Notes: generated by a model from the letters alone, not told the origin. A stretch of DNA of 64,000 bases from Bradyrhizobiaceae bacterium PARB1 (GCA_002256345.1 NKIY01000004.1:79876-143875); one strand, 5' to 3'; counted from the stretch's first letter, positions 17,741 to 26,621 are shown. Numbers and translations: made by a program.

Positions 17741-18343
17741 CTACCCCTGCGGGCGCGGCGGGGCAACCGGGAGCAGCGCATCGAACAGGTTGGTGGCCCG
17801 CCCCGCCAGCGCGCCTTCGATCGACAGCAGTCGCGATTTGGTGACGATTCCCGCATTGCCGGCAAAGCCGGATGTCCGGCCGGCTGCTGCCAGTGCGCGA
17901 TGGCACGGCACGATGATCGCAAACGGATTGCGCGCCACTGCATTGGACACCGCATTGATGGCGCCGCTCACGTAAAGATGGATCGCGATCTCTGCATAGG
18001 TGCGGGTTTCGCCGCGCGGAATCCGGCGGATCGCCTCATAGACCCGGCAGTTGAAATCCGGAATATCATAGGTATCGAGCGCGATATCGGAGAGATCGAC
18101 AGCCTTGCCGTTCAGCAGCGCCACAATGCCATCGATGGCAACTTGCACATCGCCAGGCGGCAGCAATTCGCGCGCATCGGGATACTGCTGCAGCAGGCGC
18201 CGCCGCGTCTCCAACTCCCGCGCTTCCGGCAACTGGACGCCAACGATCCCGGCCTGGCCCCATGCGATACCGCACCGGCCGACCGAGGTGTCGAAGGTCG
18301 TGTATCCCAGCCCTGCCATCCCGGACGCGATGTTAGCAGGCAA
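17741..18343 (-). CDS. ogt: Methylated-DNA-[protein]-cysteine S-methyltransferase
   Basis: A 200-residue O6-alkylguanine-DNA alkyltransferase. The active-site motif IVPCHRAL (acceptor Cys) and the DNA-binding helix region RIPRGETRTYAEIA are intact, and the length is near the Ogt norm. It repairs O6-methylguanine by one-step transfer to its own cysteine. The usual AVG before the PCHR box is AVARNPFAIIVPCHR here, which is normal. It is followed after 9 bp by an AraC regulator, so the pair resembles the two halves of Ada encoded separately, but the AraC partner has no Ada zinc domain. Confidence 0.9.
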   Translation of the reverse strand: MPANIASGMAGLGYTTFDTSVGRCGIAWGQAGIVGVQLPEARELETRRRLLQQYPDARELLPPGDVQVAIDGIVALLNGKAVDLSDIALDTYDIPDFNCRVYEAIRRIPRGETRTYAEIAIHLYVSGAINAVSNAVARNPFAIIVPCHRALAAAGRTSGFAGNAGIVTKSRLLSIEGALAGRATNLFDALLPVAPPRPQG

Positions 18344-18669
18344 ACGGGTTTCGCCAACCGTAAATTGCAGATGAGTGAATGCTCCATTATCTGGCGCGCA
18401 CTTGATATCGGCGCCCCCCGAACAACGCCTCTAAACAACCCACTCGCCGTCGCACAAGAACCGGCAGCCCGCTGCCATGCACTCGTTCAAAACTCCACCG
18501 AACGGATTTGCCAAGCAACAGGCGACGCTTCATCAAGCTGATCGGTGGCGTAGTGCTCTGTTCCGAAAATAATCCCTCGACTCTCGTAGATTCAACTTGA
18601 TGATGTAACGATATATCGATACATAAATCGCGGCGCCGCATAAGGATGATTGATCCATAGGAGAGCAAA
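18344..18669. other. Non-coding, AT-richer spacer before orphan gene
   Basis: A gap of about 326 bp. The right part (18595-18660) is noticeably AT-rich for this genome and includes ACGATATATCGATACATAAA, which contains a CGATATATCG palindrome and promoter-like TA-rich boxes. A ribosome site (AGGAGA) follows at the end. No convincing ORF is seen. Confidence 0.5.
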
Positions 18670-19248
18670 ATGATGCCCCAGATTAATGTATCGCCCGCTT
18701 TGTTCACCCAACTCCAGACTATCGCCGAGCCGTTCGTGGATACGCCGGAGAGCGTCATTCAGAAATGTGTAGAGTTCTATCTCTCTAACGCTACGGGCCA
18801 TAGCTCAGTGCCAAAGGCCCCTGATAGCTGCGCACCCGCCAACGCTGGTTACATGACCGTCCACGCCGATTCGCCGCCCGACCTGACCTTCACCCGTCCG
18901 ATGTCGATCGAGCTGGAAGGCAAGAGCTTCGACAAGGGCGCGCTTTACTGGAACCCACTCCTGTTCGAACTGGTCCGCATTGCAGGCTCCAAAGGAGTCA
19001 AAGGCGACAAGCTCAAGGAGATGCTGCTCTGTAACTACGTCGATGGCGAAGCCAACGCGCAACAAGGCTACCGCTTCATCAAGGAGGCTGGCCTATCAGT
19101 GCAGGGCCAGGCGGCCAACCCCGCCTGGAAGACGATTTACCACCTCGTGAAGACCCTAGGCCTGTCCCTGGACGTCGTCTTCATCTGGGAAGACAAGCCG
19201 AAGGCCGCACATCCGGGCAAGACCGCTCGCATGCGGTACGCTCCTTGA
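18670..19248 (+). CDS. Orphan hypothetical protein, 192 residues
   Basis: The protein has no signal peptide or membrane segment. The first 45 residues (INVSPALFTQLQTIAEPFVD, then TPESVIQKCVEFYL) resemble a short dimerisation or ribbon-type N-terminal module such as that of SeqA-like proteins; this is a weak resemblance. The C-terminal part (KGALYWNPLLFELVRIAGSK, EAGLSVQGQAANPAWKTIYH, and AAHPGKTARM) looks like a conserved domain of unknown function. AGGAGA precedes the start. Base composition upstream is lower in GC than the neighbours, and the gene lies between ogt and a tRNA gene, so it may have been acquired. I do not know its function. Confidence 0.7.
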   Translation: MMPQINVSPALFTQLQTIAEPFVDTPESVIQKCVEFYLSNATGHSSVPKAPDSCAPANAGYMTVHADSPPDLTFTRPMSIELEGKSFDKGALYWNPLLFELVRIAGSKGVKGDKLKEMLLCNYVDGEANAQQGYRFIKEAGLSVQGQAANPAWKTIYHLVKTLGLSLDVVFIWEDKPKAAHPGKTARMRYAP

Positions 19249-19260
19249 CGAAATGGCGGT

Positions 19261-19303
19261 GCTATACCCATCACCACCGGTGCTCCGCCGTGATGGGTAT
19301 AGC
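19261..19303. repeat. 14-bp perfect hairpin repeat beside tRNA-Gly
   Basis: GCTATACCCATCAC / GTGATGGGTATAGC are perfect inverted arms with a 15-nt loop, 12 bp after the orphan gene. The flank (TTCGCTCGACCC) makes it a relative of the GGGTATCGCTGCGCTC element at 43391-43457. No T-tract follows. Confidence 0.65.
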
Positions 19304-19369
19304 TTCGCTCGACCCATCCTGCGATCGAGCCTTGAGAGAGCGTCCATCCTCGGCTAGATCAGAGAGCGT

Positions 19370-19443
19370 GCGGGCGTAGTTCAATGGTAGAACGGCAGCT
19401 TCCCAAGCTGCATACGAGGGTTCGATTCCCTTCGCCCGCTCCA
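19370..19443 (+). tRNA. tRNA-Gly (anticodon CCC)
   Basis: A full cloverleaf is readable: acceptor GCGGGCG / CGCCCGC, D-arm GTTC..GAAC, anticodon stem GCAGC / GCTGC with loop TTCCCAA, T-arm AGGG TTCGATT CCCT, discriminator T and an encoded CCA. Anticodon CCC reads GGG glycine codons. Confidence 0.95.
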
Positions 19444-19450
19444 GTCCCCC

Positions 19451-20902
19451 TCAGATCGGATAGTGCTGCGGACCAGTTTCGATCGTGATCCAGCGCAGTT
19501 CCGTGAATTCCGCGATACCGGCCTTGCCGCCAAACCGGCCATAGCCTGACGATTTGGTCCCGCCGAACGGCATCTGCGCCTCGTCATGAACCGTGGCGCC
19601 GTTGATGTGGCAGATCCCGGATTCGATCCGCTTTGCCACCGCCATCGCACGGGCGATGTCTCTGCCGAAGACGGCGGCCGACAGGCCGTATTCGGTATCG
19701 TTGGCAACCCGTACAGCTTCATCGACACCGTCCACCCGCACCACCGTCACGATCGGGCCGAACGACTCCTCGCTATAGATCCGCATCGACGAAGTGACGT
19801 GATCGAGCGCCGTGGCGGACATCAAGGTCCCCTCCACGCGCCCACCAGCGACGACCCGCGCGCCCTTGCTCACCGCGTCCTTGATCAGCGCCTGCATGCG
19901 ATCGGCGGCACTGGCATCGATCAACGATCCCAGCGGTGTATTGCCCTGACGCGGATCGCCGGCCACGAGCTGTTCGGCCTTCATGGCAAGCTTGACGACG
20001 AATGGCTCAGCGATCTTGCGATCGACGACGAGGCGTTCGGTGGACATGCAGATTTGCCCCTGGTTCATGAACGCGCCGAATGCCGAAGCCGCGACGGCCG
20101 CATCGAGATCGGCATCCTCCAGCACGACCAGCGGCGCCTTGCCGCCGAGCTCGAGCAGCACCGGCTTAAGATGCGTCGCGGCGGTCTGCGCGATGAGGCG
20201 GCCGACGCGCGTCGAACCCGTGAAATTTATCCGCCGCACGGCAGGATGTGCGATCAGTGCCTCGATCAGCGCTGGCGCATCTTCCGGCGCATTGGTGATC
20301 ACGTTCATGACGCCCGGCGGCAAGCCTGCCTCACGAAGACACTCCGCGATCAGACGATGGGTGCCGGGGCAGATTTCCGAGGCTTTCAGGATCACGGTAT
20401 TGCCGCAGGCCAGCGGCAACGCGATCGCGCGGGCGCCGAGAATGACCGGCGCATTCCAGGGCGCGATGCTCAGCACCACGCCGGCCGGCTGGCGGATCGC
20501 CATCGAGATGCAGCCAGGCTTGTCCGATGGAATGACCTCGCCCGAGATCTGCGTCGTCATCGCCGCCGCTTCGCGCAACATGCCCGAGGCGAGATGCACG
20601 TTGAAACCGGCCCAGGCTGCGGTCGCACCGGTTTCCGCGGCCATCAAGGCAATGAATTCGGCGGCTCGACCGGCCAGGATATCGGCCGCCTTGAGCAGGA
20701 TTGCACGGCGCGTCGCCGGCCCGGTGCCAGACCAGGCGGGGAACGCTGCAGCGGCCGCATCCGCGGCGCGCTTGGCATCAGCGATCGTCGCCGCCGCAGC
20801 CCGCGACGCAACATCGCCGGTGATCGGATTGAGGCGGTCGAACGTGGCCCCGCCGCCTGCTTGCACGTCTTCGTTTTCGATCAGGAGGTTGATGATGTTC
20901 AT
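19451..20902 (-). CDS. Aldehyde dehydrogenase (vanillin/benzaldehyde dehydrogenase-like)
   Basis: A 483-residue NAD(P)-dependent aldehyde dehydrogenase. The active-site Glu segment LLELGGKAPL and the catalytic Cys in NQGQICMSTERLVVD are both present. The cofactor loop NFTGSTRVG and the terminal INGATVHDEAQMPFGGTKSSGYGRFGG region are also intact. The overall look is closest to the aromatic aldehyde (vanillin, salicylaldehyde) group. The start at 20902 (MNIINLLIENEDVQ) has GAGGA about 7 nt upstream. It lies 43 bp downstream of livF on the same strand, so it probably belongs to the transporter operon and oxidises the imported compound or its derivative. Confidence 0.88.
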   Translation of the reverse strand: MNIINLLIENEDVQAGGGATFDRLNPITGDVASRAAAATIADAKRAADAAAAAFPAWSGTGPATRRAILLKAADILAGRAAEFIALMAAETGATAAWAGFNVHLASGMLREAAAMTTQISGEVIPSDKPGCISMAIRQPAGVVLSIAPWNAPVILGARAIALPLACGNTVILKASEICPGTHRLIAECLREAGLPPGVMNVITNAPEDAPALIEALIAHPAVRRINFTGSTRVGRLIAQTAATHLKPVLLELGGKAPLVVLEDADLDAAVAASAFGAFMNQGQICMSTERLVVDRKIAEPFVVKLAMKAEQLVAGDPRQGNTPLGSLIDASAADRMQALIKDAVSKGARVVAGGRVEGTLMSATALDHVTSSMRIYSEESFGPIVTVVRVDGVDEAVRVANDTEYGLSAAVFGRDIARAMAVAKRIESGICHINGATVHDEAQMPFGGTKSSGYGRFGGKAGIAEFTELRWITIETGPQHYPI

Positions 20903-20945
20903 GGTCATGTCCTCGGTTGCTTGGCAGATGAATAAAGACGGCGCT

Positions 20946-21659
20946 CTAGGTGAGGCCGCCGAGATAGGCACGGCGCACGGAATCGCTGGATTGCAGTTCG
21001 GCGGCGGAGCCACTTCCGGAGACTTTCCCGTTGGCGATGACATAGCCGCGGTCGGCGATGCGCAGGCTCTCGCGCGCATTCTGCTCGACCATCAACAGTC
21101 CCATTCCCGTCTCGCGAATGCCGCGAATAGCGGCAAAAAGCTCCCGGACCAACAGCGGCGACAGGCCAAGCGACGGCTCGTCCAGCAGCAGCATCTCCGG
21201 ATTGGACATCAGCGCGCGGCCGATCGCGACCATCTGCTGTTCGCCGCCGCTCATGGTGCGAACCACCTGCCGCATCCGCTCGCCGAGACGTGGAAACAGC
21301 GTCAGCACCCGGTCGCGCTGCGCGGCCTCGATGGAACGCGCCCGCTTCGGATTGGCGCCCAGCATCAGGTTCTCGGCGACGGTCAGTTCACCGAACACAC
21401 CGCGCCCTTCGGGCACCAGCGCCAGTCCGCTTTCGACGATCAGATGCGCGGGAAGCGATGAAAGATCGCGCCCGTCGAGTTTGACCTGCTTTCCCGGTCC
21501 GCATTTGACGAGACCCGCAATCGCTTTCAGCAGCGAGGACTTGCCGGCTCCGTTGGCGCCAAGAATCACCACGATCTCGCCGCGCGACAACGAGAGCGCG
21601 GCATCGCTGAGCGCACGATGCTGCCCGAAACTGACATTGATGCCGGAAACCTCAAGCAT
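20946..21659 (-). CDS. livF: Branched-chain-amino-acid-type ABC transporter ATP-binding protein LivF
   Basis: A 237-residue ATPase of the hydrophobic amino acid uptake (HAAT) importers. Walker A is GANGAGKSS, the signature is TMSGGEQQMVAIGRAL and Walker B is MLLLDEPSLGLSP. The start MLEVSGINVSFGQH at 21659 overlaps the end of livG by 8 bp; the track's extension (MKPISERLN) reads into livG. It forms the cytoplasmic ATPase pair with LivG for the LivH/LivM channel. Confidence 0.93.
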   Translation of the reverse strand: MLEVSGINVSFGQHRALSDAALSLSRGEIVVILGANGAGKSSLLKAIAGLVKCGPGKQVKLDGRDLSSLPAHLIVESGLALVPEGRGVFGELTVAENLMLGANPKRARSIEAAQRDRVLTLFPRLGERMRQVVRTMSGGEQQMVAIGRALMSNPEMLLLDEPSLGLSPLLVRELFAAIRGIRETGMGLLMVEQNARESLRIADRGYVIANGKVSGSGSAAELQSSDSVRRAYLGGLT

Positions 21660-22389
21660 GTTCAGGCGCTCCGAGATAGGCTTCAATCACAGCGGGGTCG
21701 TTCAACACTGTATCGGTCGCACCATCGGCAATGCGGCGTCCGCTGCTCATGACCACGCATCGGCTGCACAGCGACCGGATCGCCTCCATCACATGCTCGA
21801 CCATCAGGATGGAGAGCCCTTCCTCTTTCAGCGAACGGATCAGTGCGATGCCGACCTGCAATTCGGACGGATTGAGGCCGGCGAGCCATTCGTCCAGCAG
21901 CAGCACACGCGGGCGCAACGCGAGCGCGCGCGCCAGTTCGAGCCGTTTGCGGTCGATATAAGTGAGCTCGGCCGCCGGACGGCTGCTGCAATCGGCGAGG
22001 CCAACGCGTGCAAGAAGGGCTTCGATCGACGCACCATTCTCATCGCGCGAACGATGATTGAAGGCGAGCCCCGATTTTACATTCTCGCCGCAGGTCATGC
22101 CATCGAGGACGCGTACCAGCTGGAACGTGCGCGCCACGCCGAGCCGCGCAATCCTGAAAGTGGGCCATCCCGCGATGTCGGTGCCGTCGAGAACGACGCT
22201 GCCCGCATCGGGACGCAACACGCCGGAGATCAGATTGATCGCCGTGGTCTTGCCCGATCCGTTCGGCCCGAGCAGGCCGACGATTTCGCCGGCATGGATG
22301 GTGAAGCCCATGTCGTTGACCGCAACGAGACCGCCAAAGCGTCGCGTCAGGCCGCTGACCTCAAGAACAGGTGCACTTGCGGACATCAT
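21652..22389 (-). CDS. livG: Branched-chain-amino-acid-type ABC transporter ATP-binding protein LivG
   Basis: A 245-residue ATPase. Walker A GPNGSGKTT and Walker B VLLLDEWLAGLNP are present, but the ABC signature is divergent: ELTYIDRKRLELARAL stands where LSGGQ is expected. The same spelling seems to recur in a LivG subgroup, so the protein is likely functional, although this weakens a simple match. The ATG overlaps the livM stop (ATGATG). It pairs with LivF. Confidence 0.88.
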   Translation of the reverse strand: MMSASAPVLEVSGLTRRFGGLVAVNDMGFTIHAGEIVGLLGPNGSGKTTAINLISGVLRPDAGSVVLDGTDIAGWPTFRIARLGVARTFQLVRVLDGMTCGENVKSGLAFNHRSRDENGASIEALLARVGLADCSSRPAAELTYIDRKRLELARALALRPRVLLLDEWLAGLNPSELQVGIALIRSLKEEGLSILMVEHVMEAIRSLCSRCVVMSSGRRIADGATDTVLNDPAVIEAYLGAPEHA

Positions 22390-23330
22390 GCGCCGCTCCC
22401 ATCCGTTGCCGGACTTCGGCGGAGCAGCCGAAGCCTGTCGATCAAACCGACCACACCGGACGGCAGGGCATAGACGATGAGGAGGAACACCACGCCCATG
22501 ATCAGTGTCGACGTGCTGGGAAACCGTGCCGCCAGGAGCTCGAACAGCAACGTGAGCGGAATAGCGCCCAGAGCCGGTCCCCAGAACCGATGCGCGCCGC
22601 CAAGCAACGCCATGATCACCACTTCGAAGGAGATCGTCGCATTGAAGGCGATGGACGGCTCGATATAGGTCCATCGCGGGGCCATGATCGCGCCGACCAA
22701 TGTCATGAAGACGGCCGAGATCACGAACAGCGCGACCTTGGCAAAGGTGACATTGATGCCGCAATGGCGTGCCACCGTCTCGTCCTCACCGATGATCCTC
22801 AGTGCGAAGCCGAGCCGCGAGCGGGCGATTAGCCAGCCTGTCGCGAATACGATCACCGCCAGCGCCAGTAGCTGCCAATAGATCTCCTGCTGGGTGATAT
22901 CGAGGAAGATATAGCGGCCGAGCACGCGGCTCTTGTTGACCTCGAACCACACCACGAGTTGTTTCACCAGCTCGGCCAGGCCGAAAGTGAAGATCACAAA
23001 ATGCACGCCGCTGAGGCGCAAGGTCGAGAGGCCCACAATGGCCGAAGTGACCGCACCGATTACTGCGGCCACCGCGAGCACCAGCGGCCACGGCAATTGC
23101 TCGCCGAGCACGGCCACCGTGTAAGCACCCACACCGAAGAACGCTGTCGTCGCCAGCGAGACATAACGCGTCGGGCCGGAGAACATGCCCCACGCGGTGG
23201 CGAGGATGGTGAATTGCAACAGCGTGATGCCGAGCGCGAGATGATAGGCATCGACGAGGGACGGCAGGACCGCGAGACCGGCAATGGCTGCGAGGCCCAA
23301 GGCGCCGATCAGAAGCTGGGATGCGCTCAT
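22386..23330 (-). CDS. livM: Branched-chain-amino-acid-type ABC transporter permease LivM
   Basis: A 314-residue inner-membrane permease with about nine to ten hydrophobic segments. It has the LivM hallmarks LGITLLQFTILATAWGMFSG (the N-terminal helices) and the cytoplasmic EAA-like loop GWLIARSRLGFALRIIGEDE, which contacts the ATPases. It is coupled by ATGA overlaps both to livH upstream and to livG downstream. Confidence 0.92.
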   Translation of the reverse strand: MSASQLLIGALGLAAIAGLAVLPSLVDAYHLALGITLLQFTILATAWGMFSGPTRYVSLATTAFFGVGAYTVAVLGEQLPWPLVLAVAAVIGAVTSAIVGLSTLRLSGVHFVIFTFGLAELVKQLVVWFEVNKSRVLGRYIFLDITQQEIYWQLLALAVIVFATGWLIARSRLGFALRIIGEDETVARHCGINVTFAKVALFVISAVFMTLVGAIMAPRWTYIEPSIAFNATISFEVVIMALLGGAHRFWGPALGAIPLTLLFELLAARFPSTSTLIMGVVFLLIVYALPSGVVGLIDRLRLLRRSPATDGSGA

Positions 23331-24196
23331 CGGCCGACCCTTCCGAAAATGCCGGCGGGTCGCACGAGCAGAACAGCGAGAAACAACGCGAAATTGACGG
23401 CGATGGTCAGACCGGGATCGATATAGGTCGCAACCAGCGCCTCGCTCAGGCCGAGCAGGACGCCGGCAACGAGGCAGCCCATCAGATTGCCGATGCCGCC
23501 CATGACAACGACGATCAGCGCCTTCATCGTGAAGACGACGCCTGAGGTCGCACTGAAAGTCAGGAACATGCTGATCAGCACGCCAGCAGAAGCGACCAGT
23601 GCACCACCGACAGCAAACGCTAACGCCGAAAGTTGCGGCACATTGATCGCCACCAGCGGCGCCGATGCGGGATCGACAGCGACGGCGCGGATCGATGTGC
23701 CGATGCGCGTGCGCGTGAGCAGCAGATACAGCACCGTGCCGAGCACAACAGCGAGGGCAAAGGCCACCAGGCGATTCATCGCCAGCACTTCGCCAACGAC
23801 AGTCACCGGAATGGCCAGAAACGAATAGCTGAAATAGGCACCGCCGAACATTGTGAGTAAGATGCCCTGCACGATGAACATCAGGCCGAACGTGGCGAGA
23901 ATGCTGTCCACCTCCAGCGCATCGCGCGTGCGGGCACGGCGCACCAAAGGCGTCAGGAAGATCTTGTAGAGCAGCAAGCTCGCCACGAAGCTGATGGGCA
24001 CGACGACCGCCAGTCCGACCAGCGGATTGACCGCCCAGCCCGTGAACAGCAAGTAGGACGCAAAGGCCGAGCCGATCAGGAATTCGCCGTAAGCGAGATT
24101 CATGATCCGCGCCACGCCATATTGCAGGGTCAGCCCCATAGCGATGAGCGCATACATTCCGCCCAGCACGAGGCCGGTGAGCACCGCGTTCGTCAT
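23327..24196 (-). CDS. livH: Branched-chain-amino-acid-type ABC transporter permease LivH
   Basis: A 289-residue permease with about eight hydrophobic helices. The typical LivH opening is VLTGLVLGGMYALIAMGLTL and the ATPase-contact loop is LLLTRTRIGTSIRAVAVDP. The start MTNAVLTG at 24196 replaces the longer track ORF, whose N-terminus would be hydrophilic and outside the family pattern. It follows the binding-protein gene after 85 bp containing a palindromic repeat. Confidence 0.92.
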   Translation of the reverse strand: MTNAVLTGLVLGGMYALIAMGLTLQYGVARIMNLAYGEFLIGSAFASYLLFTGWAVNPLVGLAVVVPISFVASLLLYKIFLTPLVRRARTRDALEVDSILATFGLMFIVQGILLTMFGGAYFSYSFLAIPVTVVGEVLAMNRLVAFALAVVLGTVLYLLLTRTRIGTSIRAVAVDPASAPLVAINVPQLSALAFAVGGALVASAGVLISMFLTFSATSGVVFTMKALIVVVMGGIGNLMGCLVAGVLLGLSEALVATYIDPGLTIAVNFALFLAVLLVRPAGIFGRVGR

Positions 24197-24215
24197 TTCA
24201 TCATTCCGGATTGCA

Positions 24216-24264
24216 GGAGCATGATCCCGGCGACGCCGCTGGTGAGCGGCTGAGATCATGCTCC
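24216..24264. repeat. GGAGCATGATC palindrome between binding-protein gene and livH
   Basis: GGAGCATGATC / GATCATGCTCC are perfect 11-bp arms. The element belongs to the same family as the repeat at 46502-46552. Inside the operon it may stabilise the upstream mRNA and lower permease expression relative to the binding protein. Confidence 0.6.
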
Positions 24265-24281
24265 GATCAAGCGTGTCGCGA

Positions 24282-25550
24282 TTACTGCGTCTTCCAGGCC
24301 GGCTTCGGCAGGATCGGCTGGCGCGCGCCCTGATTGGCCGACGGCGCGACGCCGTAGAATTCGCCGCCCTGCCACTGGCCCACCCACCAGTAATTGGTCG
24401 GCATGTTGTTCTCGAACTTCACCTTGCCGATGACAGTATCGAAGCTGCCGGTCTGCAGGTCCTTGATGACCGCAGCACGATCGACCTTGCCGACCCGCTC
24501 GATCGCCTGCTGCAGCATCTGCAGGCTCGCGAAGGTGACGGCACTGGCCCAGCGATCCGGCTCGGCGCCGTTCACAGCGGAAGCCTTGTGGCGGGCGAGG
24601 TAGTCCTTGATGGCCGGGCTGTCGCCGCTCCAGCCGCCGATGCCCATCACGCCTTCCGCATTGGCAGCAAATTTCTGCTTGAAGAGCGGAAATGCCGTGC
24701 CGACACCGGTGTAATAGACCTTCGGATTGAAACCCGAGATGCGCGCCTGTTCGGTGATCGCAATCGTGTCCGGCGGATAGCTGAAGGCGATGAACGTATC
24801 GGGATTGAGCGCCTTCACTTCATTGACGATCGGGCCGAGATCCTGCGTGCCGACCGGATAGGTCTTGTCATAAGCGAGCTTGAACTTTGCCGCGGCCAAT
24901 GCCGGGCGCGCTGCAGCGGAGAGATCGATGCCGAAGCCATCGGCGATACTCACCATGGCCACCGTGTCGCCGATCTTGCCCTCGCCGCGCAGTTTCACCA
25001 GCAGCTCGACCAAGGTCTTCGATGCATCGGCGCTGGTGCCGAGCAGCCAGAAACTGTTCGGCCAGCGCTTTGCCAGTTCCGGCGCACGGTCGGTGACGGC
25101 GGTGGAGGCGAGATGCGGATAGCCGGCCTTGTTGAGGATCGGGCCGACCGCGAGGTTCAGACCGGTGCCCCAGGGCGGCAGGATGAAATCGACCTTGTCC
25201 TGGTTGATCAGCCGCTCCAGCGCCTTGGCCGCCTCCTCGGCGCTCGAGCGGTCGTCATATTGCACGACCTCGATGGGCACGCGCTTGTCGCCGAGCTTGA
25301 GGCCGCCGGCGGCATTCACTTCCTTGACCCACAATTCGTAATTCGGAATCGACGTCACCGCTGCGCCACCGGCCGCTGGACCCGTGCGCGAGATCGCATA
25401 GCCGATCTTGACCGAGGTCTGGGCTTGCGCCGCCCCGCTCCACAGCGTCCCCGCACCGGCCATTACCGCCAGTCCGAGAGCGAGTCCCATGGCCTGATGC
25501 TTGATTGCCGACCTGCGATCGATAGCCGCACCCTTGGTAACCGTACTCAT
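24282..25550 (-). CDS. ABC transporter periplasmic substrate-binding protein (LivK/HAAT type)
   Basis: A 422-residue exported binding protein. The start at 25550 follows GGAGGCAG, and the N-terminus DRRSAIKHQAMGLALGLAVM ending GAAQAQ is a signal peptide with a twin Arg. The mature part opens VKIGYAISRTGPAAGG, the standard type I periplasmic binding fold. It is the first gene of the operon binding protein-livH-livM-livG-livF-aldehyde dehydrogenase. The ligand is not necessarily an amino acid; with the adjacent aldehyde dehydrogenase, an aromatic or other small acid is plausible. Confidence 0.9.
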   Translation of the reverse strand: MSTVTKGAAIDRRSAIKHQAMGLALGLAVMAGAGTLWSGAAQAQTSVKIGYAISRTGPAAGGAAVTSIPNYELWVKEVNAAGGLKLGDKRVPIEVVQYDDRSSAEEAAKALERLINQDKVDFILPPWGTGLNLAVGPILNKAGYPHLASTAVTDRAPELAKRWPNSFWLLGTSADASKTLVELLVKLRGEGKIGDTVAMVSIADGFGIDLSAAARPALAAAKFKLAYDKTYPVGTQDLGPIVNEVKALNPDTFIAFSYPPDTIAITEQARISGFNPKVYYTGVGTAFPLFKQKFAANAEGVMGIGGWSGDSPAIKDYLARHKASAVNGAEPDRWASAVTFASLQMLQQAIERVGKVDRAAVIKDLQTGSFDTVIGKVKFENNMPTNYWWVGQWQGGEFYGVAPSANQGARQPILPKPAWKTQ

Positions 25551-25718
25551 GTCTGCCTCCCCTGTGATGCTGTGACGGCGCTTTTGCAGCGCTCGAACGA
25601 GGCGGAGACTAGTTGAGCACTGGGGCGCGTGAATTGGACGCATCCGGGGAAAGATTGCACCAAACCGTGCAACACGATTGAATGCGCGCGACGGATTGTC
25701 CCATGCCGAGGCCAGACC

Positions 25719-26621
25719 ATGTTCGACGATGCGATAGATCTGGCCGGGAAATCCGCAGCACTCCACGTCGAGCGCTTCAGACCGGGGCTCGCGCTGCGCA
25801 ACTGGTCGATCCGCCAATCGGGGCAGCGGCGATCGCATCTGCTCGCGCTCGAAAGCCGCGGCGGCACCGCGAACATGCGCGGCACCGCGATCGCATTCGG
25901 ATCGCCCACATTGCTGTGGCTACCTTGCGACCATGACGGAAGCCTGCAGGTCGAGGCTGGCGCCCAAGGCTATCTGGTGGCCGTGAGCGACGACCTGCTG
26001 ACCCAAACCATCGCCGGCTCGGCCGAGGCGCTGCATCTCCGCCGGACAATCGACCGCCTCGTGCTGCTGGAAGGCGCCAAGACATCGGAAGGCTTTGCAG
26101 CGATTGCGGCCTCATGCAGCATGCTGGTGGGCGAACTGGCCATACCTGGCCGCGGCAGTGCCACGATGCTGTCCACCCATCTGCTGCTGACGTGCCTGCA
26201 TCTGTGGCGCGCGCTGATCGCGGAAGAACCGGTCGATGACATCACGCTCCGCGGCGATGGCCCACGGCTGGTCGGCAATTTCCTGCAAATGGTCGAACTG
26301 CATTACCGTGATGGCTGGCCGATCGCGCGCTATGCAGCGGCGCTCGGTGTCACCGACGACAAGCTCCATGCTCATTGCAAGCGGGAAACCGGCGTCAGTC
26401 CGCGCGCCGTCTTGCATCAGCGTCTGATCCGTGAGGCCTGCACCCGGTTGCGCCAGCTCGATCTTCCCGTGGAACAGATCGCCTACGGCCTCGGTTTCCA
26501 CGACCCCGGCTATTTCAACCGCTTCTTCCGCAAGCATCAGAACGAATCGCCGGGAACCTACAGGCGGCGCGTGAGGCTCAGTCCGGGGCGTCACGGGCCG
26601 TCTTATGCGGCCTGGCCGTGA
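25719..26621 (+). CDS. AraC/XylS-family transcriptional regulator
   Basis: A 300-residue regulator. The C-terminal DNA-binding domain has two HTH units (IARYAAALGVTDDKLHAHCK and VEQIAYGLGFHDPGYFNRFF), ending HQNESPGTYRRR. The N-terminal half is a ligand-binding/dimerisation domain of the XylS/FeaR-like kind. The start at 25719 is preferred to the longer ORF, whose first 30 residues look random. It is divergent from the ABC/aldehyde dehydrogenase operon across a 168-bp spacer, so it is the likely activator of that operon. Its far side marks the left border of the copper island. Confidence 0.85.
   Translation: MFDDAIDLAGKSAALHVERFRPGLALRNWSIRQSGQRRSHLLALESRGGTANMRGTAIAFGSPTLLWLPCDHDGSLQVEAGAQGYLVAVSDDLLTQTIAGSAEALHLRRTIDRLVLLEGAKTSEGFAAIAASCSMLVGELAIPGRGSATMLSTHLLLTCLHLWRALIAEEPVDDITLRGDGPRLVGNFLQMVELHYRDGWPIARYAAALGVTDDKLHAHCKRETGVSPRAVLHQRLIREACTRLRQLDLPVEQIAYGLGFHDPGYFNRFFRKHQNESPGTYRRRVRLSPGRHGPSYAAWP

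Noticed and set aside
16889-18343. Split Ada protein
   Set aside because: The AraC partner lacks the Ada zinc/methyl-phosphotriester domain; the pair only resembles Ada in order.
19370-19443. tRNA-Gly as the attachment site of a genomic island
   Set aside because: No integrase and no direct repeat of the tRNA 3' end were seen; only one orphan gene lies beside it.
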